Source of the DNA: Macrotrachela quadricornifera
Lineage: Eukaryota > Rotifera > Eurotatoria > Philodinida > Philodinidae
Length of the DNA: 64,000 bases
Direction: 5' to 3'
Assembly (NCBI GenBank): GCA_022393335.1
Contig: JAJEKB010020179.1
Coordinates: 200,492 to 264,491 of the forward strand
Positions 44,943 through 57,044 of the stretch are shown piece after piece. Below the pieces are notes generated by a model. It saw only the letters and a list, made by a program, of their open reading frames with translations, searched no databases and had not been told where the DNA came from. A program made the translations under genes and the position numbers. Each line of letters starts with the position of its first letter. The stretch's first letter is position 1.

Positions 44943-45375
44943 AGTGTCAGTTTCCGGCTCCGTTTTTAGGAACCCGGAACTTATACTGAGTTCTGGGTTC
45001 CTAAGAACAGAAACCTATTAGAAAATTTATTTCTGCATGTTTTCGAGCAAACTGGAGTCTTTAAACATATTTTTGCTTTCATGTTGAGACAAGTCACTAT
45101 ATGTTCCCGGGTTCTTAAAAAGTAAGGACCTTGCCTATACTTATGTTTTTAGCGATTTTTAATAGGCTTCCTCATTCTTACGAATTTGGTGCCAATTTTC
45201 GTTCCTAAGAATCCGAGAAGTCATAGTGAACTGCTTCAAAACGAAAAAAAATACCATGTCTAAAGACCTCAGCGTATTGAAAAACATGTAGAAATGAATT
45301 CCCAAGTGATTTTTCATTCCTAGAAATCCGATATTCAGTATGAGTTCTGGGGTTTCAGGAACGGAACCTTCAACT
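44943..45375. mobile_element. Degenerate foldback (GGAACC-type ends)
   Basis: 'ggctccgtttttaggaaccc' and 'acttatactgagttctgggt' on the left pair with the inverse of 'gagttctggggtttcaggaa' and 'acggaacc' on the right. Interior copies of ttcctaagaa(t/c) words suggest internal duplication. Confidence 0.55.
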
Positions 45376-46119
45376 CACATCCTTAGTTAGCAGATTTATC
45401 CCATTGTAGCTTACTACTATACCAACTAAATTTTATTCTTTTTAGCTAGTTACAGTCCACGGAGACGCGGGACTTCTTCAATAAGTGCAGCTAACTTGCT
45501 TCCTATGAAATTTCATCTTTAGATTTTATGAATTGAATACTTACGTGTAATGAAAAGCGAGTGAAAATGAAGCCTTTACTCTTAACAACATGCTGCTTTT
45601 ATAGATAAGAAAAAGAAAATATTATAGCAAACAGAGAAAAGAAAATGAGAGAAAATGTGTTATGCTTCTTTTTTGTATGTGATAAGAAAAAACTCACAGG
45701 AAAAAATGATATAAGTAAAGTTGTCAGTGGATTATAGTACCTATCCTTAAAAATCACCCAGTGATCGGGCACTGGAACTCTCGAAGGTTGCGCTACGTAG
45801 ACAATTTGATTCTGAACCGAATAGTCTTATGTTCAGAATTGGTCATCGCTCCAAAAATAAGAATTTGACCGAAAATATTGGGTTTTTAGAGGATTCTGGT
45901 CGGTATTTCGACATAACATTTGCTCAATGATTTGTGCTCGGCCCCCAAAAGGTTGTGCTGAGTACAGAATTTAATTATGTATCGAATGAAATTATGTTCA
46001 ACTTATTCAACTAGACGTGGTTCTAACGAGAGAACGCAACGAACTGATGCATTGCTTTTTAAATTCTAGTAATGCCAATTTATAGAGCTAGTTGAGTTAT
46101 CAGCTAGTATAATAGTCAT
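45376..46119. other. Non-coding stretch
   Basis: Nothing recognised. Confidence 0.4.
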
Positions 46120-46640
46120 TTGGGCCAACGCCCACATTTAAGATCAAATCCCTAATATATAATTTTCAGTGTCAGTACCGGATCAAAGTTTAAAGGTCAC
46201 TAGAAGTGTAGTGCTGGTTGACCTTTGAGTTTCGACTTTAGCAGAGCAGTATAGACACTTACCATGTAATATCACTTTGCATGGCAAGTGACTGTGTCTT
46301 TCTACCAGAATCAAAACTCAAAGACCAATCGCCACCCCACTATTGTTGACCTTTGACCGCATATGGCATGATAGGCTAATGCAAACTTTGATTAGCAGAA
46401 ATTTACTATTAAATCTGGTGTTAGTTCGAATGATTATTATATCGGTTAATAACTTAGCAAGCTGTATAAATTGGTATCATTAAAATTTAGAAAATGATCG
46501 ATCAATCGTAAGCCTTCTTCTCTCGTAAAGTCGAAACTCCAAGGTGAATCAACACCATGTCCTAGTGACCTTTAATCTTTGATCCGACACTAACACTGAA
46601 AATTATAAATTAAAGATTTATTCCCTCGGCTAAAGAGAGG
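46120..46640. mobile_element. Foldback with ~120-bp arms and central hairpin
   Basis: 'ttataattttcagtgt(t/c)agt' and 'ccggatcaaagtttaaaggt' on the left pair with the inverse of 46530-46640 ('cctttaatctttgatccg'). A central stem lies at about 46254-46300 ('gacacttaccatg' against 'catggcaagtgactgtgtc'). Confidence 0.7.
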
Positions 46641-46649
46641 GTGATACGA

Positions 46650-47700
46650 AAAAAAAGTCAAAACGCATTTGTTTGTCTGTCACAGGTCAAAGATGTAAAA
46701 AACACATATACATTCATATAGCAAAGCCTTAAGAGCAAGGAGGGTGATCAGAGGCTTTCAAGGTCAGGGAATCGATTGATGACATTAATTTCGTTAAATT
46801 TTATTGTATTTTACACAAAGTATTGGTTTTTACCAAAAAAAAAAAACTTTATAGTTTGATCATAGGTTTTCGGATTCGATGACAAACTGTTTTCTGGAGT
46901 GAAGGATAGATGATATTGGTTAAAATTAGTTGATAGTTTTGCACGAATGGTTGTTTCTGAAGTTGTTCGTCTGCATATTTATGTACCTAAACCAATTGGA
47001 GAATACAGCCAGCTAGATTACGACAAAAAACTCTATGCAATGTAATGTAATGATGAGAAAAAAATTTGAATGCAGAATCAAATTGAAGTTTAATGAGTTA
47101 ATAAATAATTAATAGTTAGTTTTTTTATTTTTCTTAAAACGTTTGCTCTAACATAAGCGAAAAATCAATAAGTCAAGACGGACTATTTTTTACCAGGTCA
47201 TAAATAATAAATAATGAATAATATATGAACTCTCTCCAATATAACTCTACCAAAGGCAATTGGCTATGGGGAATTCAAATTTGCGATTGGTGTTTTAATA
47301 TTGGTAGTTATTAATTAATGGTAAATGAATAAATCATAGTTTGTCATAAAATTTGATCGATCATTATCAATCACTGGAAATGTAAATTTAAACTCAGAAA
47401 GACTTTTCTAATTGTTTTTTGATGAACTCATTATTTTAAGTTTAATCGCAGAATATTCGAGTGTCGTGAACCTATGTTCGAGATTGATTCTATTATAACG
47501 ATTTTTCTCTGTTGACTACTACACGTGAGATCTTTTGAGTAAGATTTATATAAACATATGTTAAAAGGCAAAGTGATCGCTGAAGTCCTGTTCTTTAGTC
47601 TTCATAGGTATCAATCATAAAACAACATTCAAAATTGATGAAGATTCCTCCTAGAGCACAATGTAATCTACTGTATCGATAGCAATTTTTAAATAGTTCT
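46650..47700. repeat. Diverged duplicate of 35.27-36.44 kb
   Basis: Direct-orientation partner of the 35-36 kb segment; the best block is 47308-47385 against 35766-35842. No coding content is seen. Confidence 0.65.
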
Positions 47701-50700
47701 CCTTTTTTTTTAAATTTCTTCCTAAGGAGCATATTAATAAATGCCCAGTAACTTTTCAAAAGAAATTGAAACGAGATGCATCTATTGATTTCAAAGTTGA
47801 GCTCATATTGAACGATATGCTGGAGTTAAACGTGGAAACGACTAGTCGTTGACTTAGAAGATTATTCTAAAGCATAGTTTTAAAATAAATATTAGATGAA
47901 CTTTCACAAGAACTTGATTAATGTTAATTTGAGAATGAATCCCACAGCGTATCATTTTGTTAAAATAAAAAAAAAATCGAAACTTATAGCCAAAGCTATA
48001 CAATGTTATCTAAATGTTGGAAGTTTTCGATAATGAATCGATATATTATGAATAAACTAGTTTTTGTGCGAGTCAGAATTCTGATGTGAGAGATGATACA
48101 CAGGAAAGTAACTAATGTATGGAAACGGCTAGACGCTGATTTCACAAGCTTATCAATACTGTAATGAATGATAGTTTAAGTTTCTTGAGCAACTGTCAAA
48201 TGATTCGATTGCTGAGCAAATTTAATTCTTTTTTGAACATTTCAGGTAATACAAGCTCTCCAGTAGAGAAACGATGAATGCTAACACAGCGTTATTTGCT
48301 TTTAGTAAGGTAAACACGAATAGATATGCAGTTGCATCGTCCGAAAAAACGTTCGGAAACTCTCCGTACTTCTAATTGAAAAAAAAGAAATTTTTATTTT
48401 TGAAATAATGGTGATTTGAGGTGAGGGCATCTGTATTCCAGCCTGGTTACAGTACAAAACTTGCTCATCAAATTCGAATATTTGAGTAGCATTCAATTCT
48501 GGTTTCTTAAAAGAACAATCGTATAGCGATAAATATCGCGGATAAAAGAGTGGTCGGACAATTCGTCACAATGATTTAATTTCATTGTAACATTGCGACG
48601 AATTGTCGTAGTACCATTTTAATAATATTATAATAAATATTACAAAATCCAAGCAATCCTTTCTGATATCGAGAACTTGAAAAAATCGACTGAAATAAAA
48701 ATTAACAATGTTCATTCATCGATTATTTTTGCTACCACTATCTTTGTCGACTTGCTGGACATTTTTCTCATTGAAAGATTGAAACAATTTTGTCTAATAC
48801 ATTATATTGTTCGTCCTGTTATTTAAATCAATCAATGATGAGTATATATCAGAGAAAAATAATCAATATGATGTCAATAATGTTGATGAAGCGTGACTAC
48901 AGACTTGATTAAGAAATATAATAGGGAGAAAACACCAATATGACGAGAATATCATTGTATTCATATTAAATTTTTTTTTCAATGAAAAATATATTATTAT
49001 CAAACATTCTTTCTTCATGTAATCTTTATCAAGATGGCTGACTACACTGTATAGAATGTAATGCTCTTCATCAAAAAGCTTTATCTGCCGCTTCAGACTG
49101 TAACGGGCACTTTAATTTTTATACGTACTTGTTAAGTACAGAGAGGTCAACACAGTTTATCTGCATCAATAACTTTCACATACCCTCTGTGGTCAAAAAA
49201 TGCTTCCGATAAAGTGCTTTTCAGGTCAAACTATTGCCATTCAAATGATCGCGGTAAATAGTGAAAAAGCCTGTTGTAAGGCCTTACCTCTCCCCCCCCC
49301 CTCTATCCTCAAAAAATGTCGGTTTTCGTAGAAAAATTTTGGAAATTGAAATGCATGTTTGAGAAGTTAGTCCGTCATCGGATTTTTCAGAAATATAAAT
49401 TCTTTTTCTATTTTTCAGGAACACATCAAGATACAGCGCCTATTAGAGTTCTTTTTTTTCCAATTAAGCTGGCTTTTATTATAGATATAAACATCTATAC
49501 ATACAGGGAGTTTTTGAGTCGTTGAACTTGTAAGTCCTTTTCTCGTCTTAAATATTAACAATTTAAAACAAGACTTTGATAGGTACTGCATCTTGAGATG
49601 CTCTTTCAAACAAAAAAGTAGTTTAAATATATTGAATGAGACCGAACAGAGAAAAATGGATTGCCAAATAAGTCAGCGATAAAAATTCTTTTTGTTATCG
49701 AATGATAGTATTTAACTATTGAACAATGATACGAGAAAGAGTATTTATCAACATAGTCATATTCAAAAAGTTCGATAAATGGTGAAATATTTGCTGAATT
49801 CCCATAAAATTATCAATAAGGATAAGCAGCCAGGATCGGTTTTGACCTTGTTTATAGGTTTTATCAGATGCCTTTATTCGATCCATCATCATCATCATTA
49901 GATAACAACAAAACTACAATCAACCTCGTAGAAAATAGGAGATACAGTTTCGAAATGTAGGATTAGAATAAGATCCTTTAGCAAAGTCGAAAGCGACCAT
50001 AGCTGCTTATTCTTATAATTGTGTTTTTGTGAATTGTTTTAAACATGGCTAGTTGTACTTAGGGTTTGAATCCGTTCAGATACGTTTGTATAAAATTCAT
50101 TTAAATGCGTAGATGTTTGATTTTAGTTGCAACAAACGCTTCTTACATGCAACGTTTTACATGTAGTGGAAGCGCGTTTTTTGTCTTGAAAATATTTGTA
50201 TAGAAGGAAAAGTTCTTGTTTTTTATCAGAGCAATACAGGTGAATTTTGAATTTATTGTGCGATACTCAACCAGCTCTTCAAACCGATCATGCAACTTGC
50301 AAGACAAATGAGATAAGAATTATTCTCTTACCTATATTGTTATAAAACAAGATTACAGGCAAAGCAGAGTCACATCATTTGACATTCATCGCCGAAAACA
50401 GGTAGATGACGACAAATTTCGCTGATGTTCTTCGAATAGAAAGTTTTTTTAAAGCTAAAACTTTCAATCTCAGCTTAGGAATAGACCTTAAAGTTTAAAA
50501 AAAAATTAAAATAGTATATAACTAACATAGATGTTCATTGTGACTGAGAATCTGCTGATACTGCTGCGATGATGTAATGAATTGTGAAAAAACCTAATAG
50601 ATCTTTCACTTCCAAAACTGCAGCCACTATTCGATCAGATTTGCTAAGCTTTATAATGCCATGTATATGACGATCAACATTCTGTACAAACTCATAACTG

Positions 50701-51398
50701 TTTACAACTGTTTCCTAAAATAGCTGCCGCGACGAAACGAACATCTCTGATGACAAATGAGTCAGATGAAAACAACTCATTCTATGCGAGTTGTTAGGGC
50801 ATCCTAAGAGGAACAGATCTGATTTTTGCAAGGAAGTTGATGATTCTCTAAATATAGATGTTCGTGTACGTTATTCATATGAAAAAAAAATCAAAAAATT
50901 AATCCGCTTTGGTTAAACGAGAGTGAAATTATTCAAGTATTTTATCTCACAAATATTTATGACTCACTCTGTTTTGTTGGATCCTAAAATCAATACTACA
51001 TGATGTTATGGACTCTCAATCGTTCTCGATTGTAAAATGTGCTCGTTCGGCGATAGAAAGGTTAAGGAGAAATGATAAAATCTATCGTTGGAACGTGTAG
51101 AGGATTGAAAAAAAAAGTATTGATGGATAGCATTTAAAGGTTGGCCTTTTCGAAAAAATAGTTTTGGGTTTTTAAGTAAAGATTCAACAGAGAACTATTC
51201 AGCAGAATTGGTAGAAAATTTTGATTTTATTTCTTAGAGCATTCTAACCATATAAGATGAGCGATATCTTAGAAGATATATTCTTCCTTGTGCTGCAAAA
51301 CCATACTATTTGGTCAATATATATATTCTACGTACAGAGGATGTGGATATTGCTGAAAAGTGACAATACTTCAAATTCTCGAGATTGTCGTTTACATA
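47701..51398. other. Long non-coding stretch
   Basis: No gene recognised. Small features: an imperfect palindrome at about 48569-48608 (gacaattcgtc...gacgaattgtc), a C-run at 49291-49302, and an (ATC)n tract at about 49880-49897. Several short open frames (for example 49316-49525) lack domains and splice context. Confidence 0.45.
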
Positions 51399-52400
51399 AC
51401 GGGTGCGGCAGAATGAATGGCGGTCTCCGTATTTTGACTATAACTTTTTTTCTTTTTGAGCTTTAGAGCTGGTTGTTTTGCCAAAAGATGCGTCGTGAAA
51501 TTCTCTACAAAACCATGACTAAACTTATTTTTGTAGAAAGTTAAAGAAAAAAACTAAATGAATATTATTCAAAACATAAAAAGTACCCAACTTTCTAAGC
51601 CAGCGGGTGTTCTCCGAATAGCTAATGTTCGTATCTCTTTTTTTATCCTCCAATAGTAGACATATTCTAAAAGCAAAGTATACTATAAGATGCAGCGTGA
51701 AAAGCTCTACAAGTTACCTTAAGAATCTTATTTTATATATGCACTCTTTGTTTTCAAAATGATCAAAATTCTGTGCGACTAGTTTTCGATTCTGCAAACA
51801 AGGTCATCTTTTTGGTACACTACGAATTCATTTTTCTTATTTCATCTTTGTATCACCTAATATGTTCTGTTAAAAGAAAACTAAATATACCACAAGACGC
51901 AGCGTAAAAAGCTCTACAATTTACAAAGAACAAGTCATTTTATATACATGCACATTTTATTTTTAAAATATGCAAAATTCTATGCGACCAAAAAATGGTC
52001 TTTTTCGAAGAATCGAAAATTGGTTGCATAGACTTTTAACCATTTAGAAAATAAAAAGTGCATGTATAAAATAAAGTTTTTAGTGTAGCTTGTAGAGCTT
52101 TTCACGCTGCATCTTATGGTATACTTCGTTTTTAAAATACACCTACTTAATAATTAAGAAGGGTATACAAATAGCAAGCATGCATGAGACAGTCGCTAGG
52201 TTAGAAAGTTGGATACTTTTTATGTTTTGAATAATATTCATTTAGTTTTTTTCTTTAACTTTCTACAAAAATAAGTTTAGTTATGGTTTTGTAGAGAATT
52301 TCACGGCGCATCTTTTGGCAAAACAACCAGCTCTAAAGATCAAAAAGAAAAAAAGTTATAGTCAAAATACGGAGACCGCCATTCATTCTGCCGCACCCGT
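51399..52400. mobile_element. TA-flanked foldback element, ~1.0 kb (GAAAAGCTCTACAA family)
   Basis: ACGGGTGCGGCAGAATGAAT at the left end is exactly inverted at the right end, with TA on each side (51397-51398, 52401-52402). Long arms pair, including 'ggcggtctccgtattttgac'. The motif gatgc(a/g)(g/t)cgtgaaa(a/t)(g/t)ctctacaa occurs in direct order at about 51487, 51690 and 51894 and inverted at about 52089 and 52291, i.e. about every 200 bp. No transposase. Confidence 0.85.
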
Positions 52401-52472
52401 TACAACTGTTTTAAATTTCGATTATAAAGTTATTCGACGAAAACAGAACGAAAAAAGTCACATTCGGTGAAA

Positions 52473-52660
52473 ATGAAAGTTATCTTCTTGTTATTAGTAT
52501 GCATGACAACTATATTTTGTTGTGAGCTTATCTATAAGATATATATTTCATGTTTTATACAATACAAAACACTTCTTTCATTTTTTTTCCTTCTTAGGAC
52601 AATACAAATAGCAATTATCATTATATAATTGATATTATCTGAATCGAGTTGAACAATCCT
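52473..52660 (+). promoter_or_regulatory. Possible 5' leader with small intron and upstream ORF of the WWE-ART gene
   Basis: The ATG at 52473 opens MKVIFLLLVCMTTIFC, signal-peptide-like. A candidate intron (GTGAGC at 52522 to a strong acceptor ttccttcttag at 52597) would place a TGA right after it, leaving a 16-codon upstream ORF. A further in-frame TGA precedes the ART start. It could be a leader of the ART mRNA or a remnant of an older exon; evidence is weak. Confidence 0.35.
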
Positions 52661-54703
52661 ATGGCTCATGCTAACTATTCAACATGCGTTCAGTGGATGT
52701 GGAAGTCGAACAAAAATCCATGGTCTAAATCTCAGCCAGATGAATGGTCTCATTATTCGGATGTGGAAAATATGATTATTGAAGAAGCATTCACGAGTAA
52801 GCAGACTTATGTTATACTAGATGACTACCACATTGATTTTAAACATCGCATTCAAATTGGTAACAAGAATACCGATAATCAAAGACCCGTCAAACGACTA
52901 GTACGCGAGAGAGATGATAAACGCTTACGAGAAGAACGATTCATGCCCGATCCCATGGCTCCCAAACGCCCCTATGGCGGTCTCTACGGATGGATTTCAC
53001 CCTTCATCGAAGAAGTGAAAAAGAATCTAAAACTTGAAGAAAATCAATGGCCTGCACAAGATAAAACAATCGTTCCAATGCTTGTAGAGAAAGCCGCTCT
53101 TGGTATTATTGAAGAAGGTAAGCTAGTAGGGAAACAATATGAAGCAGAATGTATGGCTAAGCAGCTATTAAAGAAGAAAGATGAGGAAATCAAAGAAATA
53201 TGGAAGTATTGTGCTCATCTGTACACGAAAGAAAGTTTCCTATACAAGAAATTGAATGAAACTATGAGATTGATAGGAAATGAAGAACATGAACAAGTCT
53301 GGCGAAGTAAAATCCATACATTCGGACCATTTTGTTTGCTTCTATGGGATAATCCATTTGACGAAAAACCAAGCAAGATCGGTGAAACAATCTATCGCGG
53401 AGCCAATTTGACTGATGCTTTAATCGCTTCTTATATGAACGATTGTACTCAGAACCCAAAACCACACCGTTCATTTCAAGCATTCACATCATGCAGTAGA
53501 AATCGCAGTAAAGCTGAACAATTTGGCAATGCCTTATTTATCATGAAGATTACCTATGCTTTTACTGTAGATCTTAGTCAATTATCTGAATATCCTAATG
53601 AAGAAGAAGAACTAATTTCACCCGGTGTTTGTTTCACTGTTGATTGTGTAGAATTTGACAATGTAAAGAACAAACATTTAATCTATCTCAATCTCCAGCA
53701 CAGACACAATAGTAAGTTTCCACTTTTTTTATATGTTCTATGGAAAAGTTATCGTTCACACTGAGTAATATTCCAATAAGTGACGGTATTTCTTGTGTCA
53801 ATCTAACGATCATTTTTCAATCAATAACTGAAGCGTGAACGTGATCGTCACTATGCAATATGACTTATAATAATTCTTAAATTTCTATGTCAACACTTAT
53901 TATAAGAATTAACATTTATTTCATCATAGGATAAATGAATGCTCACGTTGTCAGTAGCAACGAAATGTGAACTCCAGCTATTTTAGTTCGAACGGCTAAA
54001 GGCTAATTTGCAAAATTTTTGAGATTCAATTTTGAAAAACTTCTCTAATGAATATCTTAAATCCTACTTTGCAATGCGAGATTAGCTTCAGTTTTTGACA
54101 GTCAGACGATAACAAATGCGAAATATTCTAGTCGACGCTCAAAAAAATTCAGGTGCAAGTATAGAACATTTTTCAATTCCACAAAACGTCTGACTGCTTG
54201 AAATCCATCAGAATTTATTTGACCAACGCAAGGATTGTTGATGAATAATAAATTTACAAGTTTGTCGATCTGTTATGAATATGCCCTTGGTCACTAAAAT
54301 TTCAATTTATTCCTCCTAGCTCTACACACCTATGACTTAGTAAAATAGAACATAACTACAAGAAAAAAACATTTCTTCTTAACTGATTAAAAACGACTAA
54401 ATTACCTACTTTCATTTAGGAACACAGCACTCTCAGCTATCAAACAATTCATCAGTACAACAAAATCCAAATGCTACTGCTGGCCTTCGTAATGATGATG
54501 TTTTTCGTGTTCTTGGTCTTCTCAATGATTATCTTCTTACTGGCACTGGTGGTGATACTTCTATTGGTCTTGATGCTGATGGTCTAGTTGATTTTCTTCA
54601 TCTTCTTACCGGTGCTGGCATTTCTCCTATTGATGGTGCTGATACTGATGCTGATCGTGCTCTTGCTCTTGGTGCTGATCGTTATGGTGTCCATCGTCGT
54701 TAA
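52661..54703 (+). CDS. WWE-ADP-ribosyltransferase (two exons)
   Basis: ATG at 52661; the frame is closed upstream by TGA. Exon 1 (52661-53711) and exon 2 (54420-54703) join in phase 1 across a 708-bp intron with GTAAGT/TTCATTTAG sites; total 444 residues. Residues about 10-80 are a WWE-like domain (WMWKSNKNPWSKSQPDEW, IDFKHRIQIGNKNTDNQRPV), which binds ADP-ribose-type ligands. Residues about 110-350 are an R-S-E class mono-ADP-ribosyltransferase: PYGGLYGWISPFIEE, Arg in ETIYRGANL, the S-x-S motif in FQAFTSCSRNRSKAEQFG, and E-x-E within PNEEEELISPGVCF. Exon 2 adds a tail of TQHSQLSNNSSV, then a run rich in Gly, Asp and Leu (LLNDYLLTGTGGDTSIGLDA). Without splicing the frame would end after SYRSH. 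No signal peptide or TM is seen, so it is likely cytoplasmic or nuclear. AATAAA at 54788-54797. Confidence 0.85.
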
Positions 54704-55129
54704 TGAAGTATTCAACTTGGATTTGTCGAAAGCTAGATTGAAATTAACATCTCATGATCTTAAGAATAAGCAGTGTATTTGTACAAAAATAAATAAAGTT
54801 CTTCTTCTGTTTCACATATTCATGTTTTACGCTATAGATTATGCAATTCAAGATGTAACTAGACAAGTACAAGTGAGAATTAACAAAATAAATCTATTAA
54901 AATTATTGAAAAGAGTAAAAACCATGTATACATTTATAAATTAGAAAAAAAAAGAAACAAATTTGACTCTGTAATAGTCCTTATACTCTGTAGAATACGT
55001 GAATTAAACAATAGTGTATGATTATAGTGTTATTATTCTTTTCACAGATTCCTCTAACCTCACGTACACTCCAATAAATAAAATAAAAAATTAATATGTA
55101 CTTGTTTGTTATCATTCAAAAAAATGTGA
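54704..55129. other. Convergent 3' flanks
   Basis: 3' flank of the WWE-ART gene (AATAAA at 54788-54797) meeting the 3' flank of the minus-strand LRR gene. No separate gene; a hydrophobic open frame starting at 54588 is an out-of-frame reading of ART exon 2. Confidence 0.6.
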
Positions 55130-56465
55130 TTAATCCATAAATCCCTGTATTCTATTGTCCTGTTCTCGCAATTGTCTCTGAACACTTAAAGTAATCGTAT
55201 TGTGACACAAAACGTATAATGTCTGAAGTGTCTGTATACAAAAAAGAAAATGAATATAAAAAAAGATGAAAATAGGATGAAAATCACTTTGTTATTTCGT
55301 AAGGCATTAGCAAGGTGTTCTGCACCAATATTTCCAATTTGATTGCCACAAAGGTTCAAATAGGTGAGAGTCTATGTGTAGAAGAGAAGATGAATATGAG
55401 AGAGATGAAAATATAATGAAAAATTACAGTGTTATTTCGTAAACCATCAGCAAGATATTTTGCCCCGACATTTCCGATTTGATTGTATTGAAGGTCCAAT
55501 GTGACGAGGGTCTATATATATAAAAGACGATAGGTATGGAAGAGATGAAAAGAGCAAAACAATAACTTGGTTATTGCGTAAGGCATCAGCAAGATTCGAT
55601 GCTCCGGTATCTCCGATTCGATTGTATCCAACATATAATGTAGTCAATGTCTACATGTAGAAAAGAGTATTAATATGGAATGAATGAAAATAGGATGAAG
55701 ATTACTGTATTATTTCGAAAGATATCACCGACATATTGTGTACCAATAGATCTAATTTTAAGATTCAACCAGGTGAATATCTGTATGGAGAGAAGTACAT
55801 GAATACTAAAGGAATGAAAAAAAGATGATGATCACATTATTTTTTCGTAAGGCAGAAGCGAGATATTGTACACCAGCATTTCCAATCCTATTGGATCGAA
55901 GATCCAGTGTGGTGAGTGTCTATGTACGAAGAAGATGAATATAAGAAATATAATTTTCAGATAAAAATCACCGTGTTATTTCGTAGGGCTATAGCGAGAT
56001 GTTGTGCGCCAGCGGCTCTGATTTCATTGTAACAAAGATCCAATGTAATAAGTGTCTATGTATAGAGATAAAAATGAACATGAGAGATATGAAGCTAGGA
56101 TAAAGATACCTTGTTATTTTGTAAAGCATTAGCAAGATATTGTGCACCAGTATCTCCGATTTGATTGTAACCAAGATCCAATGTCGTGAGTATCTGTTTA
56201 TAGAGATGAAAATGAATATAAGCGTGATGAAGTTAGGATAAAAATCACCATGTCATTTCGTAAAGCATCAGCGAGATGTTGTGTGGCAGCATCTTTGATG
56301 TCATTCCATCGAAGGATCAGTGTGTCGAATGTCTAATTATGTGCGATGAAGGGATAAATAAGAGACAGAAATAAAAATTACTTTGTTAATCCGTAGGAAA
56401 TCAGCGACATGCTGTACATTGGCATTTCCAACTCGACTGGTTCTAAGATCCATCGTAGTGAGTGT
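55130..56465 (-). CDS. Leucine-rich-repeat protein, one repeat per exon (5' partial)
   Basis: Ten minus-strand exons, all phase 0: 56465-56382, 56332-56249, 56193-56110, 56055-55972, 55919-55836, 55780-55706, 55650-55567, 55511-55428, 55371-55288 and 55231-55130 (TAA). Eight are exactly 84 nt and encode one 28-residue ribonuclease-inhibitor-type repeat, consensus TLTTLDLxxNxIGxxGAQxL with the tail A-x-A-L-R-N-N. The sixth is 75 nt (25 residues, worn). Introns are 49-60 bp; most are GT-AG, although the one after the seventh exon starts GTTATT. The last exon ends in a non-LRR tail (RQLREQDNRIQGFMD). The joined part is 282 residues. Such LRRs form a curved scaffold for protein binding (NLR- or RanGAP-like). 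No start or N-terminal effector domain was found upstream, so the gene is partial or truncated. Confidence 0.85.
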
Positions 56466-56832
56466 CTATGTGTAGAGAAGAAGATGAATATGAAAGACAT
56501 GAAATTAAGATGAGGATAGTTACTTAACGCTTAATATTAATAATGAAAAGATCAGTGGCGATAGCTTCATTCTTTAATATTAATTTCAAGTCTATCTGTT
56601 AAATGAAGAGAATTGAAAAATCTACCACTTATATTCTATTGATGAATCAAACTTTAGGGATAATGTTTTTCCATTACAATACAGATAAAGATTTATGTTG
56701 TTCGAGCTATTTAAGAAAGAACACTAGCTAACTTCCCCTGATTATCTGAAAGACGATAATGTTTTCCATGAACCATTGTGAAGAAAAATCCTTGCTGAAA
56801 TTGTAATTGCTTGAGTGAAATAGCGTGAAAAT
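56466..56832. other. Region 5' of the LRR array
   Basis: No further LRR exon, start codon in context or effector domain was recognised, so the array's 5' end appears lost or unrecognisably diverged. Confidence 0.45.
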
Positions 56833-57036
56833 CAGAGGTGCAGAATCTTCCATAAAACGGTCAAATTTGCGCCCCCGGGGAAATTTGTTCGCAAATCTTC
56901 CCCTTTTGAAAAGTAACAATTCAAGAAGTTCATGCAGAAATACTCCAAAAATTTCCCTAAAAACGAAAAATTTCCCCAAAAAAGAAAAATTTCCCCCCCC
57001 CGCGCGAGGGCGCACGAGGAAGATTCTGCACCTCTG
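56833..57036. mobile_element. hAT-type MITE, copy 2
   Basis: 204 bp with the same perfect 19-bp inverted ends as the copy at 32745, here in opposite orientation. It is flanked by an exact 8-bp duplication GTGAAAAT (56825-56832 and 57037-57044). The interiors of the two copies match nearly base for base; there is, for example, an a/g difference in cgcg(c/a)g and minor length changes in the C-run. Confidence 0.93.
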
Positions 57037-57044
57037 GTGAAAAT

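Noticed and set aside
54588..54944. 118-codon frame with a strongly hydrophobic N-terminus
   Set aside because: An out-of-frame reading of the second exon of the WWE-ART gene, whose own frame joins exon 1 by splicing.
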